Shown: positions 29,809 through 40,520 of the stretch, in pieces
Numbering within the stretch: the first letter of the stretch is position 1
Layout of the letters: every line of letters starts with the position of its first letter
NCBI GenBank assembly: GCA_019163375.1
Contig: JAFLKK010000019.1
Coordinates: 308,730-372,729, forward strand
Origin: Paludibacter sp.
Lineage (GTDB): Bacteria > Bacteroidota > Bacteroidia > Bacteroidales > Paludibacteraceae
Direction: 5' to 3'
Length of the DNA stretch: 64,000 nucleotides
Notes under the pieces: model-generated
Told to the model about the DNA's origin: nothing
The model's database searches: none
What the model saw: the letters and a program-made list of their open reading frames with translations, nothing else
Translations under genes and position numbers: made by a program

Positions 29809-30510
29809 ATGTTTAAAACAAAAATAACAAAGGAAGAGGTAAATACCTTGCCGGTAGTGATTTTCGAAGGTAAGATAACTTTGGTTGATGATTTGTCCAA
29901 AGTAAATCCGGCCATCGAAGAGCTTCGTAAAAGCAATGTTGTGGGTCTTGATACAGAGACAAAACCGTCGTTTACCCGAGGCACACATCACAAAGTATCG
30001 TTGGTGCAAATCTCTACCCTGGATCATTGTTTTTTGTTTCGACTCAATTTAATCGACTTTCCTGCTGCTTTGGCTGAGTTTTTGGCCGATCAGAAAATTC
30101 AAAAAATTGGTCTTTCGCTACGCGATGATTTGATTGGTTTGAATAAGCGACATACTTTTAAACCGGCCGGCTTTATTGATATACAAACCATTGCCCAGCA
30201 TTATGGCATAATGGAGTTGAGCTTACAGAAAGTCTATGCCATTATTTTTGGAAAAAAAATCTCAAAATCTCAACGACTGACAAACTGGGAAAATCCAGAA
30301 CTGAGCGATCAACAACAACGATACGCTGCAACGGATGCCTGGGCCAGCTTGCAAATATACCTGCAACTAATGAATGAAAAGAAGCTGAGCAAAAAGCAAC
30401 TGGATCAAATATTATTGGAACAGGCTGAGGAACAACGTGAATTGCGTGAGCAACAGATTCAAAACCGACTCGCTGAATCGGCCATGAGTGATGCTAACCC
30501 CTCAATTTAA
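29809..30510 (+). CDS. 3'-5' exonuclease domain protein (DEDDy, RNase D-like)
   Basis: VVGLDTETKPSF, HHKVSLVQIST, LSDQQQRYAATDAWASLQIYLQL. Confidence 0.92.
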   Translation: MFKTKITKEEVNTLPVVIFEGKITLVDDLSKVNPAIEELRKSNVVGLDTETKPSFTRGTHHKVSLVQISTLDHCFLFRLNLIDFPAALAEFLADQKIQKIGLSLRDDLIGLNKRHTFKPAGFIDIQTIAQHYGIMELSLQKVYAIIFGKKISKSQRLTNWENPELSDQQQRYAATDAWASLQIYLQLMNEKKLSKKQLDQILLEQAEEQRELREQQIQNRLAESAMSDANPSI

Positions 30511-30558
30511 TTCAACTTCTCAAATTTAACTTGTTACTAAAAACTCGCCACTACAAAA

Positions 30559-31746
30559 ATGATTATCATACAACTCAAACCAAAGAAAGAAGAAAGTTTA
30601 AAACGTTTTCACCCATGGGTTTTTTCCGGTGCAATTCAGAAAATTGAAGGAAAACCTGCCGAAGGTGATTTGGTGGAAGTACTGGATAATCAGCGCAATT
30701 TTTTGGCCATCGGTCATTATCAAATTGGCAGTATAGCCGTACGTGTTGTTTCTTTCGACAAGTTGGATGTTGACGATAGTTTTTGGAGCCGCAAAATACA
30801 ATTAGCCTATGCCATGCGTGTGTCATTGGGATTGGTTGATCCGAAGAAAAACAATACATATCGCTTGGTTCATGGCGAAGGCGATTCACTGCCGGGTCTT
30901 ATTGTGGATGTGTACGATGAAACGGCTGTGATGCAGGCACACTCGGTAGGTATGCACGAAACGCGTGAAATACTGGCTAAAGCCATTGTTGAAAATGTTC
31001 CGCAAGTAAAACATGTGTATTACAAGTCGGCAACAACACTGCCATTTAATGCGCCAATTACACCCGAAGATGGCTATCTGATTGGTGAAGAGACTCCCTC
31101 ACTTTCGGCAATTGAGAATGGGCTGGAATTTCATGTTGACTGGCTACGAGGTCAGAAAACCGGATTTTTTGTCGATCAACGCGAAAATCGTTCGTTGTTG
31201 GAGCGCTATTCAAAAGGGAAATCGGTCCTAAATATGTTTTGCTATACCGGAGGTTTCTCGGTGTATGCATTACGTGGTGGAGCTGAAGTGGTTCATTCCG
31301 TGGATAGTTCCACGAAGGCCATTGCTTTGACTGACAAAAATGTGGAGCTGAACTATCCAAATGATTCACGTCATAAATCGTTTGACGAAGATGCATTTAA
31401 GTATTTGAATAATCTTCATACCTTCGAACAAAAATATGATTTGATTATTCTCGACCCGCCTGCATTTGCCAAACACCGTGAAGCATTGCGTAACGCACTC
31501 AAAGGATACAAACGGTTGAACGCAAAAGCATTTGAGCAAATTAAACCAGGTGGCATTGTTTTTACATTTTCATGTTCACAGGTTGTGTCTAAAGAGCAGT
31601 TCCGTTTGGCTGTTTTTAGTGCTGCTGCCGAGAGTAAACGCAACGTGCGCATCTTACATCAGTTAAGTCAACCTGCCGATCACCCTATCAATATTTATCA
31701 TCCCGAAGGAGAATATTTGAAAGGTTTAGTGCTTTGGGTGGAGTAA
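30559..31746 (+). CDS. Class I SAM-dependent rRNA methyltransferase (RlmI-like)
   Basis: N-terminal PUA (RFHPWVFSGAI), SVLNMFCYTGGFSVYALRGGA, YDLIILDPPAFAK, FTFSCSQ. Confidence 0.93.
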   Translation: MIIIQLKPKKEESLKRFHPWVFSGAIQKIEGKPAEGDLVEVLDNQRNFLAIGHYQIGSIAVRVVSFDKLDVDDSFWSRKIQLAYAMRVSLGLVDPKKNNTYRLVHGEGDSLPGLIVDVYDETAVMQAHSVGMHETREILAKAIVENVPQVKHVYYKSATTLPFNAPITPEDGYLIGEETPSLSAIENGLEFHVDWLRGQKTGFFVDQRENRSLLERYSKGKSVLNMFCYTGGFSVYALRGGAEVVHSVDSSTKAIALTDKNVELNYPNDSRHKSFDEDAFKYLNNLHTFEQKYDLIILDPPAFAKHREALRNALKGYKRLNAKAFEQIKPGGIVFTFSCSQVVSKEQFRLAVFSAAAESKRNVRILHQLSQPADHPINIYHPEGEYLKGLVLWVE

Positions 31747-31923
31747 AATTCACCCAAAAATGTCATTTTGTGCAAAAAAATGGCTCTTAATTGCAAATAT
31801 TTTCTCAAAAAGTTTTTTCTTTTCAATACAATCGCTATATTTGCAGTGCAAACAACCTCAATAATCATTAAAATTTAAACGCCTATTGCCCAATATTACT
31901 TTATAATTTTAAAAATAAAAGTA

Positions 31924-32517
31924 ATGAAGACTCTAAATCAGTTAGCCGATGACAAATTGGTTAAATTGTATGAAGGTGGTAATAACAAAGCGTTTGAAAT
32001 TTTATTGTTGCGATACAAATCGAAAGCATATACCTATATATACTTGATCGTTCGCAATCGGGAACTCGCCGAAGATATTTTTCAAGACACCTTTATTAAA
32101 GCAATTGCAACCATACAACAAGGTCGCTATGTTGAATCGGGCAAATTTTTGCCCTGGGTTAACCGCATCGCGCACAATCTGATCATCGATCATTTCAGAC
32201 GCGAGAAAAATGAGAATACATTTTCCGCTGATGCCGTTGATTACGATATTGTAAACAACTCAAAACTTGCCGAAAAAAGCTTTGAAGACACAATTTCGAA
32301 TGAACAAGTGTTGAATGATGTGGTGCATTTGATTAATTTCCTGCCTCCAACTCAGCAAAAGGTAATTCGTATGCGCTATTTTGAGGATCTAAGCTTCAAG
32401 GAAATAGCAGAAAAAACCGATGTGAGCATTAATACTGCTCTCGGACGCATGCGTTATGCATTATTGAACATGCGTCGCATTGCAGCAGAAAAAGATGTTT
32501 ATTTGGAAATAAAATAA
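31924..32517 (+). CDS. ECF-type RNA polymerase sigma-70 factor
   Basis: NRELAEDIFQDTFIKAI (region 2), RMRYFEDLSFKEIAEKTDVSINTALGRMRYAL (region 4). Confidence 0.93.
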   Translation: MKTLNQLADDKLVKLYEGGNNKAFEILLLRYKSKAYTYIYLIVRNRELAEDIFQDTFIKAIATIQQGRYVESGKFLPWVNRIAHNLIIDHFRREKNENTFSADAVDYDIVNNSKLAEKSFEDTISNEQVLNDVVHLINFLPPTQQKVIRMRYFEDLSFKEIAEKTDVSINTALGRMRYALLNMRRIAAEKDVYLEIK

Positions 32518-32688
32518 TTTATCGACTTGTTCGCTTAGATTTTATTGTAAACATTTATATTACAGTTATTTGTATTTGTGTATTTTGCTTTTTTATTGTT
32601 TAGATTGTTGATATTGAATTTATTTTAATGGCGTATATACTTTTTTGATTGCCCATACGTTTTAGTTGTATTATAAACAAAAACTGAA

Positions 32689-32877
32689 ATGTTGCCTATG
32701 CAAAAAATGATTACTCCATTAAACAAAACTGATTTAATCCAACAAGAGAAGAACGCTGAAAATCAACTACAAATGCAACCAAAACAAGCAACTTTAAATA
32801 AGATTCTTCAATTTGCGGCCACATACAGGGCTGAGAAAATAGCCGAAAATCAGTTCGTTGAATTGTTTTTAAACTAA
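32689..32877 (+). CDS. Small hypothetical protein (62 aa)
   Basis: ORF followed directly by a strong terminator at 32885-32908. Confidence 0.5.
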   Translation: MLPMQKMITPLNKTDLIQQEKNAENQLQMQPKQATLNKILQFAATYRAEKIAENQFVELFLN

Positions 32878-32884
32878 TAAAAAG

Positions 32885-32908
32885 AGACTTCCAACTACAT
32901 GGAAGTCT
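32885..32908 (+). terminator. Rho-independent terminator
   Basis: AGACTTCCA-ACTACA-TGGAAGTCT followed by T8. Confidence 0.85.
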
Positions 32909-32985
32909 TTTTTTTATTACATTTGCATAGGAAATTACAGGAGCAACAAAGCTCGAATTTTTCCTTTCAAATTTGAATTGTAATT

Positions 32986-33636
32986 ATGACTAAAATTATA
33001 TCACCATCCTTATTATCAGCCGATTTTGGCAATTTAGAAGCAGCGTGCAAAATGATTAATGCAAGTGAAGCCGAGTGGTTGCACATCGATGTGATGGATG
33101 GTGTTTTTGTGCCGAACATATCTTTTGGCTTTCCTGTGTTGGAAGCTGTAAATAAATATTGTAATAAACCCTTGGATGTGCATTTGATGATTGTCCATCC
33201 CGAAAAATACATCACCCGATTTGCAAAAGCCGGTGCCGATATTCTGACTTTTCATTACGAAACTGTTGAAAACCCTTTGGAAATAATTGAACTGATTAAA
33301 TCAGAAGGTATAAAAGTGGGTATTACCATCAACCCGGACGTGCCGGTGAGTGTTCTTGAACCTTATGTTGATACGGTTGATCTAGTGCTACTTATGACTG
33401 TTTTTGCAGGCTATGGCGGTCAGCAGTTTATTGAAGATAGCTATGCCCGAATTGCTGAATTACGCGAAATGATTGAACGTAAAAATGCTCATTGTGTGAT
33501 TGAAGTGGATGGTGGGGTGAATGTTCAGAATGCACAACAACTTTTCGATAGTGGTGTAAATGTGTTGGTTGCAGGCAGTGCTGTTTTTAATGCCAACAAT
33601 CCAATCGAAACAATTCATAATATGCTTAAAGGTTAG
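32986..33636 (+). CDS. rpe: Ribulose-phosphate 3-epimerase
   Basis: ISPSLLSADFGNLEAACKMINASEAEWLHIDVMDGVFVPNISFG; VIEVDGGVN. Confidence 0.97.
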   Translation: MTKIISPSLLSADFGNLEAACKMINASEAEWLHIDVMDGVFVPNISFGFPVLEAVNKYCNKPLDVHLMIVHPEKYITRFAKAGADILTFHYETVENPLEIIELIKSEGIKVGITINPDVPVSVLEPYVDTVDLVLLMTVFAGYGGQQFIEDSYARIAELREMIERKNAHCVIEVDGGVNVQNAQQLFDSGVNVLVAGSAVFNANNPIETIHNMLKG

Positions 33637-33639
33637 TCT

Positions 33640-35700
33640 ATGGATTTTTTGCAACGAACTCCTTTTTTTCGATTGCTGCTACCATTGATATTGGGTATAA
33701 TAGTTTATCAATATGTGGATTTTCAGCAGTGGGGTTTGTATGCAATGTTTTTCCTATCCATAATTCTTTTGGTTCTACCGTTTGTGATTCGTATTCCCAA
33801 ACGGCAATTTCAATTCCGTTGGCTTTTTGGCTTCGGAATTTTTTTGTTTCTATTTGTCCTGATCTATTTTTTGAGTGGTGAGCGTGAAAAAGAGAATGTC
33901 TTTCAACGATTAAATAGTAAGGGTATTTATCGCGTAGAACTTAGTGCTGCTCCTATCGAAAAAGCGAAATCATATCTCTGTAAAGTGGATGTTATTCAGT
34001 GTTTTGACTCAACTGGCTGGGTAACTACTCGCGGAAAAGCAATCTTGTATTTGCAAAAAGATAGTGCTGCTTCAAAGCTTTTGTTTGGCGACAGGTTGAT
34101 GCTTGAAGCTAAATTCTCACCTCCCGAAAGAGCATTAAATCCGGATGGTTTTGATTATGCGGCGTACCTTAAACGTCAGGGTGTGGGTGCAGTTTGCTAT
34201 GTTCCGTCGGGTACTTGGCGTATGACTGACAGAGATAAGGCCTTTTCGATTCAACATCAGGCCGATATTTGTCGGAATTATTTGCTGAATATTTATCGGG
34301 AGTTTCATATTGAAGGCGATGAATTTGCCGTTTTAGCCGCATTGACGCTTGGTTACACCGATGCGTTGCAGCCCGATTTGCGCGCAAGTTACAGCGCGAC
34401 GGGTGCGATGCATATTTTGTCGGTGAGTGGTATGCATGTTGGTGTGGTGTATGTGGTGATGGCATTTTTATTGTCATTTCTGAATAAAAATCAACGTCAG
34501 AAAGTTATTAAAACAATATTTATATCACTGTTTTTGTGGGGGTATGCATTTCTGAGTGGATTATCGCCGGCAGTAGTGAGAGCCACACTCATGTTTTCGT
34601 TTGTGGCTATTGCTACTTGCTTCGAACGGAAATCTCAAATTTACAACACCATTTTCATGTCGGCATTTTTCATGCTGCTGTATAATCCGAATTTTCTGTT
34701 TGATGTTGGCTTTCAACTAAGTTATTCGGCGGTATTAAGTATTATTTTCTTTCAACCCATCATCGGTAAATTATATATTGCGAATAATAAATATTCTAAA
34801 GCTGTTTGGGATTTGTTTTCAGTGTCGTTAGCTGCACAGTTGGGTACTATGCCTTTTACACTTTATTATTTTCAGCAATTTCCCAACTATTTTTTACTGA
34901 CAAATTTTGTAGCTATTCCACTCTCAACTATCGTTATTTACCTGGCAATGGCGTTGTTGATGACTTCTTTTGTGCCGTATTTGTCAGCGGGTGTGGCTTT
35001 TTTACTCAAATGGTCGCTCTGGCTGTTGAATTTTCTGATTGTGTGGGTTCAGAATTTACCTTACTCACTGTCGCATATCTCCCTGGATATACGACAGACT
35101 ATTGTTGTCTTTTTGGCTATTTTTTGTTTCTCGGCCTATTTCTTCTATAAAAAGTTCTCTGCATTGGTCGTTGGATTATCAGCTGTTTTATTGGCGTGCG
35201 TGTTTAATCTGCAAACAAATTATCAAACCATGACATCAAAAAGGATGATTGTGTTTGCCGGACAAAAAAATACGCATGTAAACTTTATTGATCGTAATCG
35301 AAATTATGTATTTACAACAGATTCAGTAGAAATGGAGCGAATTGCAAAAGCATTCTGGCAAAATCAAAAACTTGAGAAGCCGCACTATATCCATCAAAAC
35401 GAATGGTTCTCGGATGGCGTTAGTGGTTTCGCAGGTTCACGAATTCTTATTCTGAGCAACGATTTTCTGAGAAAACAGACCTTTTCTGAACCCCTAAAGT
35501 TAGATTATTTGATAATTGGAAGAGGAATGAAACCCAAAATAGAGCAAGTGTTGGAGTGTTTGCACCCACGTAAAATTATTGTAGATAAAACAATTTCCGA
35601 TTGGTACAGGCAAAGCATAAAGAGGGCTTGCCAATCAAGAAATATTGCTTTTTATTCAGTGGCAGAGGAAGGTGCTTACGTGTTGAATTTTACAGATTAA
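33640..35700 (+). CDS. comEC: ComEC/Rec2 family competence protein
   Basis: DUF4131-like N-terminus, Competence core ALTLGYTDALQPDLRASYSATGAMHILSVSGMHVGVVY. Confidence 0.94.
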   Translation: MDFLQRTPFFRLLLPLILGIIVYQYVDFQQWGLYAMFFLSIILLVLPFVIRIPKRQFQFRWLFGFGIFLFLFVLIYFLSGEREKENVFQRLNSKGIYRVELSAAPIEKAKSYLCKVDVIQCFDSTGWVTTRGKAILYLQKDSAASKLLFGDRLMLEAKFSPPERALNPDGFDYAAYLKRQGVGAVCYVPSGTWRMTDRDKAFSIQHQADICRNYLLNIYREFHIEGDEFAVLAALTLGYTDALQPDLRASYSATGAMHILSVSGMHVGVVYVVMAFLLSFLNKNQRQKVIKTIFISLFLWGYAFLSGLSPAVVRATLMFSFVAIATCFERKSQIYNTIFMSAFFMLLYNPNFLFDVGFQLSYSAVLSIIFFQPIIGKLYIANNKYSKAVWDLFSVSLAAQLGTMPFTLYYFQQFPNYFLLTNFVAIPLSTIVIYLAMALLMTSFVPYLSAGVAFLLKWSLWLLNFLIVWVQNLPYSLSHISLDIRQTIVVFLAIFCFSAYFFYKKFSALVVGLSAVLLACVFNLQTNYQTMTSKRMIVFAGQKNTHVNFIDRNRNYVFTTDSVEMERIAKAFWQNQKLEKPHYIHQNEWFSDGVSGFAGSRILILSNDFLRKQTFSEPLKLDYLIIGRGMKPKIEQVLECLHPRKIIVDKTISDWYRQSIKRACQSRNIAFYSVAEEGAYVLNFTD

Positions 35701-35773
35701 CTTTCAAGGGCGGTATATCCACTAAAAATCCTTTTTTTTTTGCTACTTTTGTATTCAAATTAAAACCTGTTGT

Positions 35774-36799
35774 ATGATTTCTAAAATTATTGCCGAGGAT
35801 CTTATCACCAAAGTAAAAAAGGCCATTGATGGCGTTGATAAGATTGTAATTGTAGCTCATGTTGGACCTGATGGCGATGCAATGGGATCGACTTTGGCTT
35901 TGTGGCATTATTTGATGACGATTGAAAAAGAACCTGTGGTGATTGTACCAACGGCTTTTCCTACTTTCTTTAATTGGATGCCGGGTGCAGAGCAAGTATT
36001 GATATATGAAGATAGTAAAGAGAAGGCAGACGAACTTTTTGGGGAAGCTGAACTCATTTTCACGCTCGATTTTAATACGCCAAGCCGTATGGCAAAAATG
36101 GCTGATGCTGTTTTGGCTTCACCTGCTGATAAAATATTGGTAGATCATCATTTACACCCTGCTGATTTTGCAAAAGTTGCTGTTTCTTATCCTCAGATAT
36201 CTTCCACCAGCGAATTGATTTTTAGATTAATTTGCCGAATGGGCGATTTCTCGAAAATAAATCTGGCTTGTGCCGAATGTATTTATACGGGTATGATGAC
36301 TGATACTGGTGGGTTTACCTACAATTCTAATAGTCAGGAAATTTATATCATTATTGCAGAGCTGATAAAATTAGGCGTTGATAAGGATGATTTATACCGC
36401 AAGGTGTTTAATACCTATTCGGCTGATAGATTGCGACTAATGGGTTTTTGCTTGTATGAGAAAATGAAAATTTATCCCGAATATCGTGCCGCATTGATAA
36501 CTGTTTCTGCTGACGAATTAAAACAATTCAACTTTGTAAATGGTGATGCTGAAGGTTTTGTAAATATTCCACTTTCCGTACATGGAGTTGATTTTTCGGT
36601 CTTTATGCGTGAGGATACTGATAAGATAAAAATATCACTTCGTTCGCAAGGAACATTCCCTGCAAACAAAGTAGCTACTGATTTGTTTAACGGCGGAGGT
36701 CACCTCAATGCTGCCGGCGGAGAGAGCTATTTATCATTAGCCGAAACGCAACAGAAATTTGAAGATGCTCTTCCCAATTACAGGGATTTTTTGGAGTAG
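35774..36799 (+). CDS. DHH/DHHA1 family phosphoesterase (NrnA-like)
   Basis: VAHVGPDGDAMGSTLAL, ILVDHHLHP, FNGGGHLNAAGGES. Confidence 0.94.
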   Translation: MISKIIAEDLITKVKKAIDGVDKIVIVAHVGPDGDAMGSTLALWHYLMTIEKEPVVIVPTAFPTFFNWMPGAEQVLIYEDSKEKADELFGEAELIFTLDFNTPSRMAKMADAVLASPADKILVDHHLHPADFAKVAVSYPQISSTSELIFRLICRMGDFSKINLACAECIYTGMMTDTGGFTYNSNSQEIYIIIAELIKLGVDKDDLYRKVFNTYSADRLRLMGFCLYEKMKIYPEYRAALITVSADELKQFNFVNGDAEGFVNIPLSVHGVDFSVFMREDTDKIKISLRSQGTFPANKVATDLFNGGGHLNAAGGESYLSLAETQQKFEDALPNYRDFLE

Positions 36800-36856
36800 A
36801 AGTAACGTAATAATAAAAAATAAGTAACCTAATCCTCAGGGTTAGGTGTTGAGAAT

Positions 36857-38062
36857 ATGAAATACTTAATAATACTTGGCGATGGTATGGCGGATGAGCC
36901 GATGGCATCGCTTGGAAACAAAACCTGTCTGCAGGTTGCCAATATACCCAATATCGACAAAGTTGCGGCTTTGGGACGAAATGGAATGTTAGATACTATT
37001 CCTGTTGGTTTCGCTCCCGGCAGTGAAATCGCGAATCTTACTGTACTTGGGTACGATGTTAACAAAGTTTTTGAAGGACGTGGTTCGTTGGAAGCGGCGA
37101 GTATGGGTGTGGCTATCGAGCCGAACGAGATGGCCATGCGTTGCAACCTGATTTGCATAGCGGATAAAAAAATAAAGAATCACTCAGCGGGACACATCAG
37201 CAATGAAGAGGCCACAGAGTTGATTCTTTTTTTGGAAAAAGAATTGGGTACTGATCTGGTGAGTTTTTATCCGGGGGTTTCGTACCGTCACTTGTTTAAA
37301 TTGAAAGGTGGAAATAAACATCTGAAATGCACTCCTCCTCACGATGTACCCGGAACTCCGTTTGCCGATGTGATGATACAGGCTGAGAGTGCTGAAGCAC
37401 AAGCCACCGCTGATTTATTGAATGAACTGACATTGCGTTCACAAGCTTTGTTGGAAAACCATCCGGTGAATATGAAACGTGCAGCTGCAGGTAAAGATAA
37501 AGCAAATAGTATTTGGTTGTGGTCGCCGGGTTATAAGCCGGAGATGAAAACCTTATTGGAAACCTATAATTTGAAAAGCGGAGCCGTGATTTCGGCTGTC
37601 GATTTGATTAAGGGAATTGGTGTTTATGCCGGGCTGGATGTGATTGAAGTGGAAGGTGCCACCGGTCTTTACGACACGAATTACGAAGGAAAAGCTCAAG
37701 CAGCCATTGATGCGTTACGTCAAAAAGATTTTGTATATTTGCATATTGAGGCAAGTGATGAGGCTGGTCACGAGGGTGATGCAGCATTGAAAATAAAAAC
37801 AATAGAGTACCTGGATGCTCGAGTGGTGAAGCCAATTTTGGAGGAAGTCTCAACTTGGGATGAACCGGTAACTATCGCCATTTTGCCAGATCATCCAACA
37901 CCTTGTGCTATTAAAACGCACACTATTTCTCCAATTCCGTTTATTATTTATCGACCAGGCGAAAGTGCTGATGATGTGATGGTTTACGATGAATTTGCTC
38001 AACAAACAGGTAGTTACGGTTTGTTGAAAGGTGCAGAATTTATGCACGAGTTGATTAAATAA
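36857..38062 (+). CDS. ApgM-like cofactor-independent phosphoglycerate mutase family protein (candidate alternative homoserine kinase)
   Basis: MKYLIILGDGMADEPMASLGNKTCLQVANIPNIDKVAALGRNGMLDTIPVGFAPGSEIANLTVLGYD; close to thrC. Confidence 0.9.
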   Translation: MKYLIILGDGMADEPMASLGNKTCLQVANIPNIDKVAALGRNGMLDTIPVGFAPGSEIANLTVLGYDVNKVFEGRGSLEAASMGVAIEPNEMAMRCNLICIADKKIKNHSAGHISNEEATELILFLEKELGTDLVSFYPGVSYRHLFKLKGGNKHLKCTPPHDVPGTPFADVMIQAESAEAQATADLLNELTLRSQALLENHPVNMKRAAAGKDKANSIWLWSPGYKPEMKTLLETYNLKSGAVISAVDLIKGIGVYAGLDVIEVEGATGLYDTNYEGKAQAAIDALRQKDFVYLHIEASDEAGHEGDAALKIKTIEYLDARVVKPILEEVSTWDEPVTIAILPDHPTPCAIKTHTISPIPFIIYRPGESADDVMVYDEFAQQTGSYGLLKGAEFMHELIK

Positions 38063-38118
38063 TTTCCCGATCTGTTTACAATTAATTTCCTAGAATATGA
38101 ACCTTATTAAGATGTACT

Positions 38119-38379
38119 ATGAGTCACAAAAACAAATTCTGCCAAAGTTGCGGAATGCCAATGAAAAAAGATACCGAGGGAAGTGGTAGAAATGCAGATG
38201 GAACACGCAATTATTTGTATTGCAGTTATTGCTATCAATACGGAAGTTTCCTTTTTAAAGGAACTGTAGAAGAAATGCAAGAGTTTTGCCAGGTTAAAAT
38301 GATGGAACAAGGAATGCCGAAGTTTTTAGCATGGCTTTTTACACGAAATATGAAGCGCTTAGAACGCTGGAAACAATAA
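38119..38379 (+). CDS. Zinc-ribbon domain protein
   Basis: FCQSCGMPMKKDTEGSGRNADGTRNYLYCSYCYQYGSF (CxxC...CxxC). Confidence 0.85.
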   Translation: MSHKNKFCQSCGMPMKKDTEGSGRNADGTRNYLYCSYCYQYGSFLFKGTVEEMQEFCQVKMMEQGMPKFLAWLFTRNMKRLERWKQ

Positions 38380-38418
38380 ATTTGCCGTATTGGAAAAGAT
38401 AGGGCTTTAAAGAAAATC

Positions 38419-39720
38419 ATGAAATATTACAGTACCAATAAAAAAGTGGAGGGCGTTAGTTTAGAGGACGCGGTAGTAAAGGGATTGGCCGAAGATAAAG
38501 GCTTGTTTATGCCCAACAGTATCAAAGCATTACCACAGACGTTTTTCGATACAATTGAAACCTTGTCGTTTCAGGAAATTGCTTACACAGTGGGCGATGC
38601 ATTTTTTGGCGAAGATGTGGAAGCTGAAGCGTTGAAGAAGATTGTTTACGAAACGCTGAATTTTGATACGCCAATTGTACCTGTTGCGGATAATATTTAC
38701 AGCTTAGAACTGTATCATGGACCGACTTTGGCTTTCAAAGATGTTGGTGGACGCTTTATGTCTCGTTTGTTGGGTTATTTTATTCAAAAACAAGCTAAAA
38801 CAAAAGTAAATGTACTTGTTGCAACTTCCGGTGATACGGGTAGTGCAGTGGCAAATGGTTTTCTGGGCGTAGAAGGCATTCATGTATACGTGCTTTATCC
38901 AAAAGGATTGGTGAGCCCGATTCAGGAGTGTCAGTTTACTACTCTTGGTCAGAATATTACTGCTCTGGAAGTAGATGGTACCTTCGACGATTGTCAGGCT
39001 TTGGTGAAATCTGCTTTTATGGATGCAGAGTTGAATGCGCACATGAAGCTCACTTCGGCTAATTCAATTAATGTAGCACGCTTTTTACCGCAATCGTTCT
39101 ATTATTTTTATGCTTATGCTCAACTGAAAAAGTTGAATAAAAATAAGGAAGTGGTTATGTGTGTTCCAAGTGGAAATTTTGGTAATATCACTGCCGGACT
39201 TTTTGCAAAACGAATGGGCTTGCCTATTAAACGATTTATTGCTGCAAATAATCGCAACGATATTTTCCTGCAATATTTACAAACAGGCCAATACAATCCT
39301 CGTCCATCTATTTCAACAATCGCTAACGCAATGGATGTGGGTGATCCAAGTAATTTTGCACGTGTGCTCGATTTATACGAAAACTCCCACGAGGCAATTA
39401 AAGCCGAGATTAGTGGTGTAAGTTATGATGATGAGCAAATTGCAGTCGCTCTGAAGACTTGTTTTGAAGAAACTGACTATCTGCTCGATCCACATGGAGC
39501 GTGCGGTTATCAGGCTTTAAAAGATGGTTTGCGTTTGAATGAAACCGGTGTGTTCCTCGAAACAGCACATCCGGCTAAGTTCCTCGAAACGGTTGAGCGT
39601 ATCATTGGTCAAAAAGTAGATATTCCTCAGAAATTGCAAGAGTTTATGAAAGGCGAGAAGCAAAGTCTTGAATTATCGAAAGATTTTGCCGGCTTCAAAA
39701 AATACCTGTTGAGTCTTTAA
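38419..39720 (+). CDS. thrC: Threonine synthase
   Basis: MKYYSTNKKVEGVSLEDAVVKGLAEDKGLFMP; LYHGPTLAFKDVGGRFM; VATSGDTGSAVANGFLG. Confidence 0.97.
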   Translation: MKYYSTNKKVEGVSLEDAVVKGLAEDKGLFMPNSIKALPQTFFDTIETLSFQEIAYTVGDAFFGEDVEAEALKKIVYETLNFDTPIVPVADNIYSLELYHGPTLAFKDVGGRFMSRLLGYFIQKQAKTKVNVLVATSGDTGSAVANGFLGVEGIHVYVLYPKGLVSPIQECQFTTLGQNITALEVDGTFDDCQALVKSAFMDAELNAHMKLTSANSINVARFLPQSFYYFYAYAQLKKLNKNKEVVMCVPSGNFGNITAGLFAKRMGLPIKRFIAANNRNDIFLQYLQTGQYNPRPSISTIANAMDVGDPSNFARVLDLYENSHEAIKAEISGVSYDDEQIAVALKTCFEETDYLLDPHGACGYQALKDGLRLNETGVFLETAHPAKFLETVERIIGQKVDIPQKLQEFMKGEKQSLELSKDFAGFKKYLLSL

Positions 39721-39742
39721 TTATAGCTCAGATATAGAACAA

Positions 39743-39774
39743 AAAAAATACGATGTTTTCACATCGTATTTTTT
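39743..39774. terminator. Bidirectional terminator between thrC and rplT
   Basis: AAAAAATACGATGT-TTTC-ACATCGTATTTTTT perfect 14-bp stem. Confidence 0.85.
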
Positions 39775-39826
39775 TATCAAATTGTTTTTGTTTCTAATAA
39801 ACAAAATCAGACGAGGGTTAAATGTC

Positions 39827-40177
39827 TTAAGCGTTTTTCGCTTTTGTTACAATAGCTTTGAAAGCTTCAGGGTGGTTCATAGCTAAATCAGCTAATACTT
39901 TGCGGTTCATTTCGATACCGGCTTTGTGTAAAGCACCCATTAATTTCGAGTACGACATACCTTCTAAACGTGCGGCAGCGTTGATACGTTGAATCCACAA
40001 GCCACGGAATGTGCGTTTTTTGTTTTTACGGTCACGGTAAGCATATTGCAAACCTTTTTCCCATGTATTTTTTGCTACGGTCCACACATTGCGGCGACCT
40101 CCAAAATAACCTCTTGTGAGGCTTAAAATTCTTTTTCTTCTTTTACGTGAAGCGACGTGGTTTACTGATCTTGGCAT
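39827..40177 (-). CDS. rplT: 50S ribosomal protein L20
   Basis: [42 protein letters not shown]; start set at 40177. Confidence 0.98.
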   Translation of the reverse strand: MPRSVNHVASRKRRKRILSLTRGYFGGRRNVWTVAKNTWEKGLQYAYRDRKNKKRTFRGLWIQRINAAARLEGMSYSKLMGALHKAGIEMNRKVLADLAMNHPEAFKAIVTKAKNA

Positions 40178-40283
40178 AATTAAATGATTTGTGAATGTTA
40201 GCGTCACATTTTATTGTGAACTTGAGGCTAAGGCATTCGAATTTAGACTGAGAAAATGTGTTTGGAAAAGTACAAAAAGACTA

Positions 40284-40481
40284 TTATCTCAAACAAAGCA
40301 TTGCTTTAACGTTGTTCATGTCTGTCTTGTGAACAAGAGCAGTGTGAGTCAAGTTACGTTTTTGCTTTGTTGTCTTTTTAGTCAAAATGTGGCTTTTAAA
40401 AGCATGTTTTCTTTTGATCTTTCCTGTTCCGGTAAGGGCGAACCTTTTTTTAGCACCGGAGTTAGTTTTCATTTTTGGCAT
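40284..40481 (-). CDS. rpmI: 50S ribosomal protein L35
   Basis: [44 protein letters not shown]. Confidence 0.98.
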   Translation of the reverse strand: MPKMKTNSGAKKRFALTGTGKIKRKHAFKSHILTKKTTKQKRNLTHTALVHKTDMNNVKAMLCLR

Positions 40482-40520
40482 TGTTACTATATTTTAGTTG
40501 TAAAAATCCGAGTTTAATGA

